64,000 nt of DNA from Candidatus Viridilinea mediisalina (GTDB lineage: Bacteria > Chloroflexota > Chloroflexia > Chloroflexales > Chloroflexaceae). Below the pieces are notes generated by a model that was not told the DNA's origin, made no database searches, and was given only the letters and a program-made list of their open reading frames with translations. The stretch's first letter is position 1, and the number at the start of each line of letters is the position of its first letter. Shown one piece after another: positions 16,213-24,833 of the stretch. The DNA is taken from the NCBI RefSeq assembly GCF_002532535.1, contig NZ_NQWI01000015.1, positions 1 through 64,000 on the forward strand, written 5' to 3'. The translations under genes and the position numbers were made by a program.

Positions 16213-17016
16213 CTACGCTTCCGTAGCTTGCTCTGCATGAGCAGTCAGCTTGCTGCGTAAGGCGGCTGTCCAAGCCTGCATTTGTGTGGCATCGGGTTCG
16301 ACTCCACCAGTGCCATCAAGGAGCGCAATGGCTGCGTCGGCATCGCCGGGTTGCAGCGCCACGAAGCGGCGCTGGAGATCGGTGAGTTGCACATAGCCGA
16401 GGCCACGCGAACGGAAGCCGCCAAGTTGCACCTCGCCCCGTTCCCAGGGCTGGAGCGCCAGCAAGATCATGCCGAGTTGCCAAGCTTCGGCGTTCTCCAT
16501 GGTTAAGGCAAAAGCGAAACGCATACCGGCGGGAACCACCTCGTAGTCATAGAGCAGACCCGCCTCAGCCGTCTCGGTGTCACGGTTGAGTGCGACGCCG
16601 TTGCGGATCTCGAATTGGCCAAACCAGAGGCTACGATCGACCAACGCATCTTTGAAGAAGATGCGCCCGGCCAGCCAGGGCGCACCGAAGGTCAACTCGA
16701 TCAGACTAGAGTCGTGCCAGATGACCTCATCAGGTTGTTCAGCGAAACCCTTACGCATCTCGGTTTCAATCTCGCGCACCTGCCCAGGGGCGACGCCGCG
16801 CACCAAGGCTTCAAGGCGCGCCCGGAAGGCCCCCTTGAGCGAAGCGCCAGGGATGAAGGGGGCACCGAGGGCATCGCGCAGCACCGGCAGATCATTGCCA
16901 ATCACGCTGCTATCACGCCCCGCGCCGATGCGTAGCGCCGTGGTTGTCACCAGCCAGCCCTCTATTGTCAGGCGGTTGCGTAGCGCAGCAAAGGAGTAGT
17001 TGGCCTCAGTGGTCAT
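16213..17016 (-). CDS. Csm3-type Cas7 subunit, type III-D
   Basis: The 267-residue product resembles Csm3: LRIGAGRDSSVIGNDLPVLR, then APFIPGASLKGAFRARLEAL (about 52-71), RNGVALNRDTETA and GGFRSRGLGYVQL. The Asp in GAGRDSS lies where Csm3 subunits carry the Asp that cuts target RNA, so backbone cleavage is plausible. It overlaps the upstream small-subunit gene by 4 nt. Followed by the 43-nt palindrome array. Confidence 0.82.
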   Translation of the reverse strand: MTTEANYSFAALRNRLTIEGWLVTTTALRIGAGRDSSVIGNDLPVLRDALGAPFIPGASLKGAFRARLEALVRGVAPGQVREIETEMRKGFAEQPDEVIWHDSSLIELTFGAPWLAGRIFFKDALVDRSLWFGQFEIRNGVALNRDTETAEAGLLYDYEVVPAGMRFAFALTMENAEAWQLGMILLALQPWERGEVQLGGFRSRGLGYVQLTDLQRRFVALQPGDADAAIALLDGTGGVEPDATQMQAWTAALRSKLTAHAEQATEA

Positions 17017-17657
17017 AGCTTCACCCCCTGCTTCCGATCTTTGGTCACACGTTGAAGTAGCTTGAGCGCTTCCTGTTGGTACGATTCATCGCGCTCCTTT
17101 GCGCTCTTTTCCTGCATCTTTTTGTAGAAATAGAAAGAGCGATTCAGGTAGCCTAGATAGAGCTGGATGAGCTTTGCGTAGGCTTGGTAAAAGAGTTGAT
17201 CGGCAGCAGCAAGATCTTGCTGTAGCTGTGTATCAATCTGTGCAAGTTTCTGCTCTCTGATCTGCGGCTCAAGTCGTTCTTGAGCCAGCTTTCTCTTTTC
17301 TTGAGTCGCGTTATCCTCGATCTTGGTTTTGACATGCTGAATCGCTTCTGTCGCTTGATCCTTGACACTGCCATACAAATCGTTCAGCAGAGTATGACCA
17401 AAATCGTTGGGTTTAACACCCCAATCACGCTCTTTACGACCGATCTGGTAGCGAATAAAGTTAGCAATAACCTCAACATGAGGCTGTGCAATAGCGACAT
17501 TGAGCAAATTGCGGAGTTGATTCTCCTCCATGCTCGTCTTTGAACCCAAGATGAGCATTGTTGCCGTAGCTTGGGCAACCAGCGCATCCATCTGCCGATT
17601 GATCGCCTCGTCCAACAACAGTTCACGCCGTAGCGTCTGGGGGTCAAGGATGGTCAT
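17013..17657 (-). CDS. Helical small-subunit candidate (Cas11-like)
   Basis: ATG 17657 is preferred because GGAGAG precedes it. The 214-residue product is almost all helix and charged. It has RNLLNVAIAQPHVEVIANFI in the first half, coiled-coil-like KRKLAQERLEPQIREQKLAQ, and an aromatic helix LYLGYLNRSFYFYKKMQ. In type III operons an all-helical protein at this place is usually Cas11 (Csm2-like), which lines the inner filament. The assignment rests on fold type and context, not on a clear motif. Confidence 0.5.
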   Translation of the reverse strand: MTILDPQTLRRELLLDEAINRQMDALVAQATATMLILGSKTSMEENQLRNLLNVAIAQPHVEVIANFIRYQIGRKERDWGVKPNDFGHTLLNDLYGSVKDQATEAIQHVKTKIEDNATQEKRKLAQERLEPQIREQKLAQIDTQLQQDLAAADQLFYQAYAKLIQLYLGYLNRSFYFYKKMQEKSAKERDESYQQEALKLLQRVTKDRKQGVKL

Positions 17658-17684
17658 TGTTCTCTCCATACCCTGTATGGGGGA

Positions 17685-17879
17685 TGCGCGGGAACCATGT
17701 TCCCGCGCGCACCCTTACCTGCATGTGCGCGGGAACCATGTTCCCGCGCGCACTCTTACCTGCATGTGCGCGGGAACCATGTTCCCGCACGCACCCTTAC
17801 CTGCATGTGCGCGGGAACCATGTTCCCGCGCGCACCCTTACCTGCATGTGCGCGGGAACCATGTTCCCGCGCATCCCCT
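17685..17879. repeat. 41-nt tandem array of P1 palindromes
   Basis: Five units start at 17685, 17726, 17767, 17808 and 17849, each 41 nt. Each contains GCGCGGGAACCATGTTCCCG and then CACCCTTACCTGCATG. The last ends in CCCCTAGCTACACATT, the tail seen in single copies. It fills the gap between csx10 and the small-subunit gene. There are no variable spacers. Confidence 0.92.
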
Positions 17880-17888
17880 AGCTACACA

Positions 17889-19037
17889 TTATTGTCTCGC
17901 ATGAAACTCGTCACAAACTCGCACTTGACCAAAACCTTCGCTGCGCCGTTCACCGATGCCTTCGTGTTGCAGTTGAGCTAGGTTCGCACAGGCTTTGTCA
18001 TCGAGCGTATGCTCTGCTTGGAAGAGATAAAGGCCGCCCATGCTCACTGCGACCGTGTTGGGCTTGGGACGCTGCCAGAGGGTGTGCCAGCCGCCAACGG
18101 GTTTGGTGGTAGTGAAGGAGCGCAACAGGCGTGCTTTGATGCCAGTTGTCTCTTCCAGCGCTGCGGGCGTGAAACTCTGGGTGGGCAACCAGCCATGTTC
18201 AAGCAGGATCGCATCAGCGAGCAGGTTGATCGTGAAGATGCTGCACTCGGCGATGGGCCATGTGCATCCGCCCAACCGCTCATAGAATGCAGCTTGCGTT
18301 TGGAACCGGCTGGTCAACGCCGCCACCCGCTGGCGCACCGCCGTCGCATTATCTACGGGTGGCGCTTCATGCCGCAGCGCAATGCGTACCGCCCCCAAGC
18401 CGCTCGTCTGCCGCCCGCCCAGGTGGGTGATTGCCAGCAGCGCCGCCGTGATCGGCGCAACATCCTCGTTGCGAACCAACAAGCTCCCCAAGAAGCATGT
18501 CGGCCTGCGGTCATCCGCAACTTCACTGATCGCCAAGGGTGAATAGAGGCGATTGGCTTGTGCCGTGCCGCGCTCACGGTTGATCGCCACGCGGGTCAAG
18601 ATGCGCTGCTGCACCTCACGGTAGGCCACGCGGTCGGCGGCATGTGTGTAGAACTTCGTACCCGTCGCTTCGTAGGGCCGTCCATCGTCGTCAGTCGGTG
18701 CATAGATCAGCGTCGTGGGTTGCTGATGCTCCCACGCGACACGGGCGACAAGCGTGTCATGTGGTGCAACCCCCTTCTCTGCCCCCTTAGGCTGCATAGC
18801 CGTCGCGGGCAGCGGGCGCACCCACGCATCATCGGGGTGGCATGGGTAGGCGTTGTGGCAGCGCAGGCTGCGGAAGCAGGCGGCAGCAAAGCCCTCCTCA
18901 CCCACCTGCTGCCCCAAGGCGCCATAGATCGCCGCGCCAGGCACATAAGGCAGACTCTTGTTGAACTGCACCCCCGGTTTACGCTCCGGGAAAGCTAACG
19001 GGGCGAGGGCTTCGATCTGAAAAGTGAGCAGTTTCAT
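17889..19037 (-). CDS. csx10: Csx10 (Cas5-type) subunit, type III-D signature
   Basis: The 382-residue product starts with a RAMP strand and then LPYVPGAAIYGALGQQV. It has RCHNAYPC, a central RVAINRERGTAQANRLYSP, LGGRQTSGLGAVRIAL and a C-terminal GIGERRSEGFGQVRVCDEFH. These match Csx10, the Cas5-type protein that defines subtype III-D and caps the crRNA 5' tag end. It overlaps the upstream cas7-like gene by 4 nt. Length is normal. Confidence 0.85.
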   Translation of the reverse strand: MKLLTFQIEALAPLAFPERKPGVQFNKSLPYVPGAAIYGALGQQVGEEGFAAACFRSLRCHNAYPCHPDDAWVRPLPATAMQPKGAEKGVAPHDTLVARVAWEHQQPTTLIYAPTDDDGRPYEATGTKFYTHAADRVAYREVQQRILTRVAINRERGTAQANRLYSPLAISEVADDRRPTCFLGSLLVRNEDVAPITAALLAITHLGGRQTSGLGAVRIALRHEAPPVDNATAVRQRVAALTSRFQTQAAFYERLGGCTWPIAECSIFTINLLADAILLEHGWLPTQSFTPAALEETTGIKARLLRSFTTTKPVGGWHTLWQRPKPNTVAVSMGGLYLFQAEHTLDDKACANLAQLQHEGIGERRSEGFGQVRVCDEFHARQ

Positions 19038-19714
19038 GAGCTATCCCCTCCGCGCTCCAGGCGCGTGCGTAGCGCCGCAAGGAGCGCGTCATCAGCGCAG
19101 CGTTGTTCATCCACCTGAACCACCAACGCTGTACTAGCCCAACCCAAGCCCCGCGAGCTGGCACCGCCCCAGCGCGTCGTCAGGCGAGCAGCGGCCCAGA
19201 GCAGCGCCGCATGCTCCATGCTCACGATCTGCCCGATGATCGCCCGCTCATTATGGAAACGCAGATACTCTGGCGCAACCTCCTGGAAGGTGAGAAGCTG
19301 ATCTGCGGCGGTCCCACGGTGGCGGTTGATAGTGACCGAGGGGCGGATCTGGCTGCGGCGCTGCTCTGCCTGGTCGCGTAGCGCCGCGATCTGATCGAGT
19401 GGGCCAACGACGCCGGGCAGATCGGCAAAATGGAGCGGCGAACGCTGCTGCGGGCTGCCGAAGAGCGCACGTACCGCCGTTGCCAACTCTTCGCGCGCCG
19501 CGCCCGCAAAGGGTGTCGGAATATCCTCGCCCATGCCGCGCAGCAACTGCTCCGCCGCCCAACGCAACTTGCCCTTGAGCTGCGAGCCAGGGATGAGCGG
19601 ACGGCCCCAACCATCGCGCACAATGCTCTTGTCGGCCAATGTGCCACTGCTGCCGCCCGCGCCCACGCTGAGCGCCGAATGGCTCGTGATGGTCATACTA
19701 ATCTGTAGTTTCAT
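19034..19714 (-). CDS. Cas7-like RAMP protein, type III-D
   Basis: The 226-residue product has LSVGAGGSSGTLADKSIVRD, then RPLIPGSQLKGKLRWAAEQL (about 39-58), SVTINRHRGTAADQL and WGGASSRGLGWASTALV. This compact RAMP is the usual neighbour of csx10 in III-D operons. The Asp in TLADKS is a candidate for target-RNA cleavage. It is translationally coupled to csx10 (4-nt overlap) and follows cas10 by 13 nt. Confidence 0.8.
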   Translation of the reverse strand: MKLQISMTITSHSALSVGAGGSSGTLADKSIVRDGWGRPLIPGSQLKGKLRWAAEQLLRGMGEDIPTPFAGAAREELATAVRALFGSPQQRSPLHFADLPGVVGPLDQIAALRDQAEQRRSQIRPSVTINRHRGTAADQLLTFQEVAPEYLRFHNERAIIGQIVSMEHAALLWAAARLTTRWGGASSRGLGWASTALVVQVDEQRCADDALLAALRTRLERGGDSS

Positions 19715-19725
19715 TTGTTATAGTC

Positions 19726-19806
19726 TTTTAGATGGTGTTTTTGGTGCCTCGGGGATGGGGTGAGGGGGTTTCGGGGAGGGCGCAGCCCTCCCCGTGCCCC
19801 GCCCCT
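19726..19806. repeat. P2 element at cas10 3' end
   Basis: TCTTTTAGATGGTGTTTTTG, GTGCCTCGGGGATGGGGTGA and the palindrome around CGGGGAGGGCGCAGCCCTCC repeat the composite seen at 14355 and 1815. Read on the minus strand it encodes the last about 25 residues and the stop of cas10. Confidence 0.7.
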
Positions 19807-21980
19807 TCAGCATGCTTTGCCTCACCGACTAGAGCAAAATCATAGGCTTCCAACAGATCAGGCCAGATCGTCTCGTGACCATGCCCTGGCCAGATTGACC
19901 ATGGCGGGGTTGCTACCGATGCCCCTGAGCCGATCTGTCGTCCGTAGCACCAGGCATGCTCAATATGATCAACCAACGCAGTGGCCACCTGCGTCCGCAG
20001 CCGTGCGCGGGTGTAGAGGTACTCCATTGTACTGGTGAGGATGCCGCCCTCTGCCGCCGCATCGAGCGTTTGGCGCAGGCGGTAGAGTTGTGAACGGGGC
20101 ATCCCCGCCTGCTGGAGCGCATGGACGCTCGCCAGTAACCCAGCAAACTCGGCCCATGTGTAGGGGCGGGCGGTGAGACGCCGTTGGCTCGCTTGGTGAT
20201 CCTGCAATGCCGTCTTGCGAAAGGCCGCAATGTTGTCGCTTACCATCGAGGTAGACTTGAGTACCATAAAGTCTACCGCTCCACCGTAGAAGCGTTCTTG
20301 TTTTTGTCCTTGAGAATTAACCTTCTTCGCATGCTCTTTCGCCAGACCCTTCGCTCGCTTCAGCAACTCCTCAACCAGATCGCGCAGGAAGAAGAAGGGC
20401 GTACTCTCTTGGGCAATCACCACCCCCGCCGAGAGGCCCACCAGCGGCGCATGGGCTTGGAAGGTTGCCGCAGATTCGTCAGAGCCAGCGTAGCGACTCC
20501 GTTCCGCTAGGCGTGCCGGGTCGGGCAGTTTGAAAGCAGGAAACTCCTTTTGAATCTGCTGAAAACGCTCCGTCAACCGCTGCTCAAAGATCTGGGCAAT
20601 GGTTAGGGCCACGGCAAACGCTCGATCACCAGGCACCACAATAAAGAGATCGTCGCCGCCGATGGCTAAAATCTCAAAGGGATGTTTCCAGACCTTCGCT
20701 CTATGTTCCTGATCATACACATAGGCAGGCGTAAGATGTTGGGCCAAACCGTGAAGGACCGCATCTACCGCAATGTCGCTCAGCGTCTGCGACACGCACT
20801 GGTAGATCGCTGGGCTAGGCAGGGTTGCCATTAGCCGCCCAATGTTGTTGCCATCGGCGTAGATCAGGCCGATGTAGCGCTTGGGCTCTGATGCGGCACC
20901 AATTTGATCAAGATCGTCGGCAGGGGCAATCTCCGTCACCCCCTTTTGGCGCAATGCATCGGCATAGGGCGTCGTGCGCCCCTCTGCGCTACGGAGAAAC
21001 TCTTTTTCCCACCGTTGGTTCCACGAAACCCTACTCAAGGCTTTAGGCACCTGCCACGGCTGTAAGCTCTGGGCCAGCTTCTCGCTCACCGGTTTGCCCT
21101 TCACCGCCCGGCCAGCAGCCAACTTACGCGCCGCAGGCTCACTCAACCGCCGTTCGTCGCTCCCCACTTTTGCTGCGAGCATCGCAGGGCGCACATCGCT
21201 ACTGGCGCATTTGACATCCCACGGCTGCAGCGCATAGTGGGGCAGGTAGCGCACCTCACCGTGGCTCGCCCGCTCGTCGCGCCGCTGGTTGAACATGGTC
21301 GCCAGCAGCGTCACCAGTTCACCAAAGCTCTTCCGATTGAGAAAGCGTTGCTGGTGATCATCTGCCGCCGCACCCTCAGGCAGATAGTAGTAGGTGAAGA
21401 GGGCGTCACGGTGCGCTGCATCTGCACAATCGCGCACAAAATCTTCACACCAGTAGGCCAGCGGGTTGCGCCCGAAGCGCAACTCAAGCAGTGAGAAACT
21501 GGCGCTCACCGCCGCGCTATTGGCCGTCAACGTCTGTTCGGTATAGCAGCGTTCCACTGCGGTCGCAAGCGTCGGCCCCAGTGCCGCTGGCGCAAACGCG
21601 AGGAACGAACCGCCACTCGCATAAATGATACAGGGATGGGAAGCAGTGGCCAACTCCGGCATCGGCAGATGCTGCTGCCAGAGATCATTCACCCCCACCT
21701 CATTCACCCAATCGAGCAGCGCACTCGCGCCGCGGATTTCGGGCAATTTCGGCGCTTCAAAGACATAACCCTTAATCTTGGTTGCCCCGCCATAGACGAG
21801 CGCCACTTGGCTGTTAGCGCCCGCCACTTCCGTAATACGCTCCTGCATCCGCTGCAACATAGCACGATCCAGCGGCGTCGGCATAGCCAACACCTCAGCC
21901 ACCAGATCAACTAACGGTTGCGTTGGTAGCTGCGGGTAGGTCAGACAACGTGCAATGACATTGGGAAAATCAGTAGCCAA
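19728..21980 (-). CDS. cas10: Cas10, type III-D, with GGDD palm
   Basis: A TTG start at 21980 is proposed because GGAGG lies 7 nt upstream; the open frame continues upstream through low-complexity DNA. The product has 750 residues. Segments include VYGGATKIKGYVFEAPKLPE, IRGASALLDWVN, IYADGNNIGRL (about 370) and EILAIGGDDLFIVVPGDRAF (about 440). The GGDD loop is the polymerase site making cyclic oligoadenylate from ATP. No HD nuclease motif is evident at the N-terminus, so ssDNA cleavage may be absent. The C-terminal tail (GEGCALPETPSPHP) is encoded by a repeat element. Partners: cas6, csx10, cas7-like genes. Confidence 0.9.
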   Translation of the reverse strand: MATDFPNVIARCLTYPQLPTQPLVDLVAEVLAMPTPLDRAMLQRMQERITEVAGANSQVALVYGGATKIKGYVFEAPKLPEIRGASALLDWVNEVGVNDLWQQHLPMPELATASHPCIIYASGGSFLAFAPAALGPTLATAVERCYTEQTLTANSAAVSASFSLLELRFGRNPLAYWCEDFVRDCADAAHRDALFTYYYLPEGAAADDHQQRFLNRKSFGELVTLLATMFNQRRDERASHGEVRYLPHYALQPWDVKCASSDVRPAMLAAKVGSDERRLSEPAARKLAAGRAVKGKPVSEKLAQSLQPWQVPKALSRVSWNQRWEKEFLRSAEGRTTPYADALRQKGVTEIAPADDLDQIGAASEPKRYIGLIYADGNNIGRLMATLPSPAIYQCVSQTLSDIAVDAVLHGLAQHLTPAYVYDQEHRAKVWKHPFEILAIGGDDLFIVVPGDRAFAVALTIAQIFEQRLTERFQQIQKEFPAFKLPDPARLAERSRYAGSDESAATFQAHAPLVGLSAGVVIAQESTPFFFLRDLVEELLKRAKGLAKEHAKKVNSQGQKQERFYGGAVDFMVLKSTSMVSDNIAAFRKTALQDHQASQRRLTARPYTWAEFAGLLASVHALQQAGMPRSQLYRLRQTLDAAAEGGILTSTMEYLYTRARLRTQVATALVDHIEHAWCYGRQIGSGASVATPPWSIWPGHGHETIWPDLLEAYDFALVGEAKHAEGAGHGEGCALPETPSPHPRGTKNTI

Positions 21981-22102
21981 CTCTGTGCCTCCATATAGGA
22001 AATAGGAAGTAGGGGGTAGAAGATGGGACTGAACACTGCCCCCCCGCCTCCCCGCATCCCCGCCTCCCCGCCTCCCGCATCTCACTCTACCACCCCACCC
22101 CG
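21981..22102. repeat. Low-complexity gap upstream of cas10
   Basis: From 21997 a short heptamer run reads GGAAATA GGAAGTA GGGGGTA on the plus strand. It is followed by a C-rich octamer-like repeat (CCCCGCCT/CCCCGCAT, about 22040-22078). This extends the open frame upstream of cas10 without resembling protein. Confidence 0.7.
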
Positions 22103-23125
22103 TCACAAATGCGACAGATGAAGCCATCCGTGGCCAAAGACACACGCTTTACCGACGTGGAGCAGTGCTGCCGCCAACAGCACCGCCCGCACCTCCACGG
22201 GAACGTTGCGTAACGTGGCGCTCCCCACCAAGCCGCCCATTTTCATCGAGCGCTGCCCGCCCCCCCGCGTACTCGTGCGCTCCCAATCCACCCAACGCAG
22301 ATCACTCTGCTCGACACGCACGCGGCGCGCCGCCTCCACCACGGGCCGATAGTCTGCCGCCCACGGCCCCTGGCCGTGAAAGGTCGCCAAGGCGTTGAGC
22401 CGCCAACATGCCGCCTGCACCAACACCCCGAGATCGAGCCGATCCAGCAATGCCCCCTGCGCCTTGAGGCGCAGCGGCGTCAAGAGTTCCAACCGCAGAT
22501 CCGCCGCCAACTCAGTCGCCCGGCTCGGCAGCTCGGCGAGGTTCAGCAACGGCAGATCGGCGCAGTTCAAAACTCGACCCTCTTCATAGATCACCACACC
22601 GGGCTGTGCCACATCCTGAACGGGTCGCATACCATCTGCACCCAAGGGGGCAACCACCGCCACGCGCTCCAGGCGCGCCTTGGCACGATCACGCCCCAAG
22701 CCAGCAGCAGCGAAACCGGCCAAGCCATGTAGAAAATAGGGCAGAAAATCGATGCCTCGCCCCATCAACACCAAGCCAAAATCCAATGGCGCATCAGCCG
22801 CATAAAAGCGCTGCGTAGGCGGGGGCGGTTCAAGCACAAAGGGACGCGGCACGTCACGCAAATCGTGCAGATGCTTTACCCCCTCGGGGTGGGGTGTCTC
22901 GAAGACCCAGCGATAGGGACAGAGCAATGTTGCCGTACACGCTTCGGCACGCCCCCAACACGCGGAAGCGCACGCGGCGCGTTGGAAGGCATAGCCAAAG
23001 CCACCACGTAACAGCGCTCCAATGAAGATCGGCAGATGTACCGCTTCCAGCAAGCGCAACCGCACCCGCGCAGATAACAGGGTGAGCGGCGGAAAGACCA
23101 GCGACGACACATGCGCTTGAAGCAT
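22103..23125 (-). CDS. cas6: Cas6 pre-crRNA endoribonuclease
   Basis: Taking ATG 23125 (MLQAHVSSLVFPPL) gives 340 residues; earlier in-frame ATGs fall in an operator-like palindrome. The Cas6 pattern is visible: a first RAMP strand, FIGALLRGGFGYAF, LLCPYRWVFETPHPEGV, and the C-terminal RSMKMGGLVGSATLRNVPVE with LLHVGKACVFGHGWLHL, the G-rich region. Cas6 cuts the CRISPR transcript in each repeat. It is the first gene of the effector operon. Confidence 0.85.
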   Translation of the reverse strand: MLQAHVSSLVFPPLTLLSARVRLRLLEAVHLPIFIGALLRGGFGYAFQRAACASACWGRAEACTATLLCPYRWVFETPHPEGVKHLHDLRDVPRPFVLEPPPPTQRFYAADAPLDFGLVLMGRGIDFLPYFLHGLAGFAAAGLGRDRAKARLERVAVVAPLGADGMRPVQDVAQPGVVIYEEGRVLNCADLPLLNLAELPSRATELAADLRLELLTPLRLKAQGALLDRLDLGVLVQAACWRLNALATFHGQGPWAADYRPVVEAARRVRVEQSDLRWVDWERTSTRGGGQRSMKMGGLVGSATLRNVPVEVRAVLLAAALLHVGKACVFGHGWLHLSHL

Positions 23126-23148
23126 AGATGTATTCGTTCTCTTTTCGT

Positions 23149-23167
23149 TGCTCCACATAGTGGAGCA
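23149..23167 (-). promoter_or_regulatory. Operator-like dyad upstream of cas6
   Basis: TGCTCCAC and GTGGAGCA flank a 3-base centre, a perfect 8-bp dyad 24 nt upstream of the proposed cas6 start. It lies in the divergent interval shared with the methyltransferase gene at 23339. It could bind a WYL-type regulator or form an RNA hairpin in the leader. Confidence 0.45.
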
Positions 23168-23338
23168 TACCATATGCATAAACGAAAAACCACCCGCATT
23201 TTGTTATAACTTCCTATCCGATAGTTGCGAAAGATGACAATTAAGGCAGGATGCAAGAACTCGGAAACATTGCTGAACTCGAACAGCTACCTGCTCATTT
23301 GCACAGCCCCCAAGCATCTGGTATAGTTAGGTGTTGGA

Positions 23339-24076
23339 ATGGAGAAAATAGAGTATACAACAATGGCCGCCGTGGAGTTGCGGCACTGGTGGTATGGCGG
23401 GATGCGTGCGATCAGCGCCGCCCTGCTCGATCCGCTCTATCATGGACGGCAGGATGTCCGTATCCTTGATGCCGGTTGCGGTACCGGCGGCGATGCGCTC
23501 TTTCTGCAACGCTATGGCCATGTCGTGGGCCTTGATTATGCCCCTGAAGCGGCTGCGATCATTGGCGACCGGTTGCCGGGACGTTTTACCCGTGGAAGTG
23601 TGCTCCAGCTCCCGTTTGCTGATCACAGCTTCGATCTCGTCACCTCCTACGATGTACTCTACCACGCCGGTGTCCCCGATGAGGCAAGTGCCTTAGCCGA
23701 AGTGCGCCGCGTCTTAACGCCCGCAGGCCATCTGTTGATCCGCCTACCAGCCTATGAGTGGCTGCGTTCGCACCATGATCGTCAGGTGCATACCCGGCGC
23801 CGCTATACCGCCCGTGAAGTTGCCACGATGCTGCACAAGGCAGCTTTTCAGCCTGTTCACCTGACCTATGTACTCAGTCTGCTCTTTCCCCTGCCCGCAG
23901 CCTCGCGCCTGCTTGAACGCCTAAAGCCGCCCCCCGCACAAGCTTCAGCCATGGGCCTACCACCCGCACCACTCAACCAAGCCCTGCGTCTCCCCATGGC
24001 CCTCGAAGCCGCCTGGCTCAGGCGCGGCGGAAGCTTTCCCTTTGGGCTCTCAATTGTCGCTCTGGCTCGCGCCTGA
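23339..24076 (+). CDS. Class I SAM-dependent methyltransferase
   Basis: The 245-residue product has motif I VRILDAGCGTGGDALFL (about 40-56), the acidic post-I residue in VVGLDYAPEAA, a QLPFADHSFDLV segment and the post-II VRRVLTPAGHLLIRLPAYEW typical of type 11 methyltransferases. The C-terminal 70 residues are hydrophobic with prolines, suggesting membrane or lipid contact. First gene of a plus-strand unit with genes for a second methyltransferase, an EamA-type protein and a large membrane protein. Substrate unknown; an isoprenoid or lipid carrier is plausible. Confidence 0.8.
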   Translation: MEKIEYTTMAAVELRHWWYGGMRAISAALLDPLYHGRQDVRILDAGCGTGGDALFLQRYGHVVGLDYAPEAAAIIGDRLPGRFTRGSVLQLPFADHSFDLVTSYDVLYHAGVPDEASALAEVRRVLTPAGHLLIRLPAYEWLRSHHDRQVHTRRRYTAREVATMLHKAAFQPVHLTYVLSLLFPLPAASRLLERLKPPPAQASAMGLPPAPLNQALRLPMALEAAWLRRGGSFPFGLSIVALARA

Positions 24077-24112
24077 TGGCAAGGGGGCGTGCATAGAAAC
24101 ATGGCACTCACC

Positions 24113-24208
24113 CTGTTCCCCTGTTCCGCTGTTCCCCTGTTCCGCTGTTCTCCTGTTCCCCTGTTCCCCTGTTCCGCTGTTCCCCTGTTCCGCTGTTCCC
24201 CTGTTCCT
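24113..24208. repeat. Octamer tandem repeat (CTGTTCCC/CTGTTCCG)12
   Basis: Twelve 8-nt units fill the space between the two methyltransferase genes and stop 4 nt before the ATG at 24213. The frame upstream of that ATG is only the translated repeat. Confidence 0.92.
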
Positions 24209-24212
24209 CACC

Positions 24213-24833
24213 ATGCACACACTTACCGACAATCTACTCGACCAAATCAGTGCGGCACCGCGCCTCTGGAATGGGCTGCGCTGGCTGGCTGAGGCTGGCT
24301 ATGGCGGCGAACGTCTCGCTATTGCGCGTGAGTTGCGCCCATGGGCTGGTGATCAGCGGCGTTTCCTCGACCTCGGCTGTGGCACAGGTGCCTTTGCATC
24401 CGAGTTTCCACCAGAACGCTATGTGGGCGCTGATCCAGCACGGGGCTACCTGCGTTTTGCCGGACGCCACCGCCCTGGACGCTACTTGGTCTCGACTGGT
24501 CAGCAACTTGCCCTGGCCGACACGAGTTTCGATGCCGCGCTGATCTGTGGGGTGCTGCACCACCTCGCCGATGGTAGCGCCCAAGCACTCATGGGCGAAC
24601 TGGCCCGCGTTCTCCGCCCTGAGGCAACCGTGCTGGTCATGGAGGATATTCCCCCGCCCAGTGGCACCAATCCCGCTGGACACCTGATGCACCAACTTGA
24701 TCGTGGGGGCTATATCCGTAGCGATGCTGATTATCTTGCACTATTCGGAGGTTGGTTTCAAGTGATTGATCACTACCAGATCCGCAGTGGCATTTGTGAT
24801 TATGCTGTCTATGTGCTGAGTAGGTTGCCATGA
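24213..24833 (+). CDS. Class I SAM-dependent methyltransferase
   Basis: The 206-residue product starts at MHTLTDNLLDQ after the octamer array. Motif I is RFLDLGCGTGAFASEF (about 50-65), with the acidic VGADPARGYL and the hydrophobic AALICGVLHHLAD, then ARVLRPEATVLVMED. Its 4-nt overlap with the next gene indicates coupling. It belongs to the same operon as 23339. Substrate not predictable. Confidence 0.8.
   Translation: MHTLTDNLLDQISAAPRLWNGLRWLAEAGYGGERLAIARELRPWAGDQRRFLDLGCGTGAFASEFPPERYVGADPARGYLRFAGRHRPGRYLVSTGQQLALADTSFDAALICGVLHHLADGSAQALMGELARVLRPEATVLVMEDIPPPSGTNPAGHLMHQLDRGGYIRSDADYLALFGGWFQVIDHYQIRSGICDYAVYVLSRLP

Noticed and set aside
16010-16260. Long ORFs in several frames across 15.9-16.3 kb (GAGAWPPQ- and APAPPPD-type proteins)
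   Set aside because: They are translations of the 43-nt repeat; the repeat is open in several frames and matches no protein family.
16012-17879. Tandem repeats that could be mistaken for CRISPR arrays
   Set aside because: The 43-nt and 41-nt units are contiguous and identical throughout, without variable spacers, and each unit is itself palindromic.
17530-17904. Apparent Cys-rich repeat proteins (CMCAGTMFPRA) on the plus strand
   Set aside because: Translation of the 41-nt palindrome array; no ribosome site and no homology.
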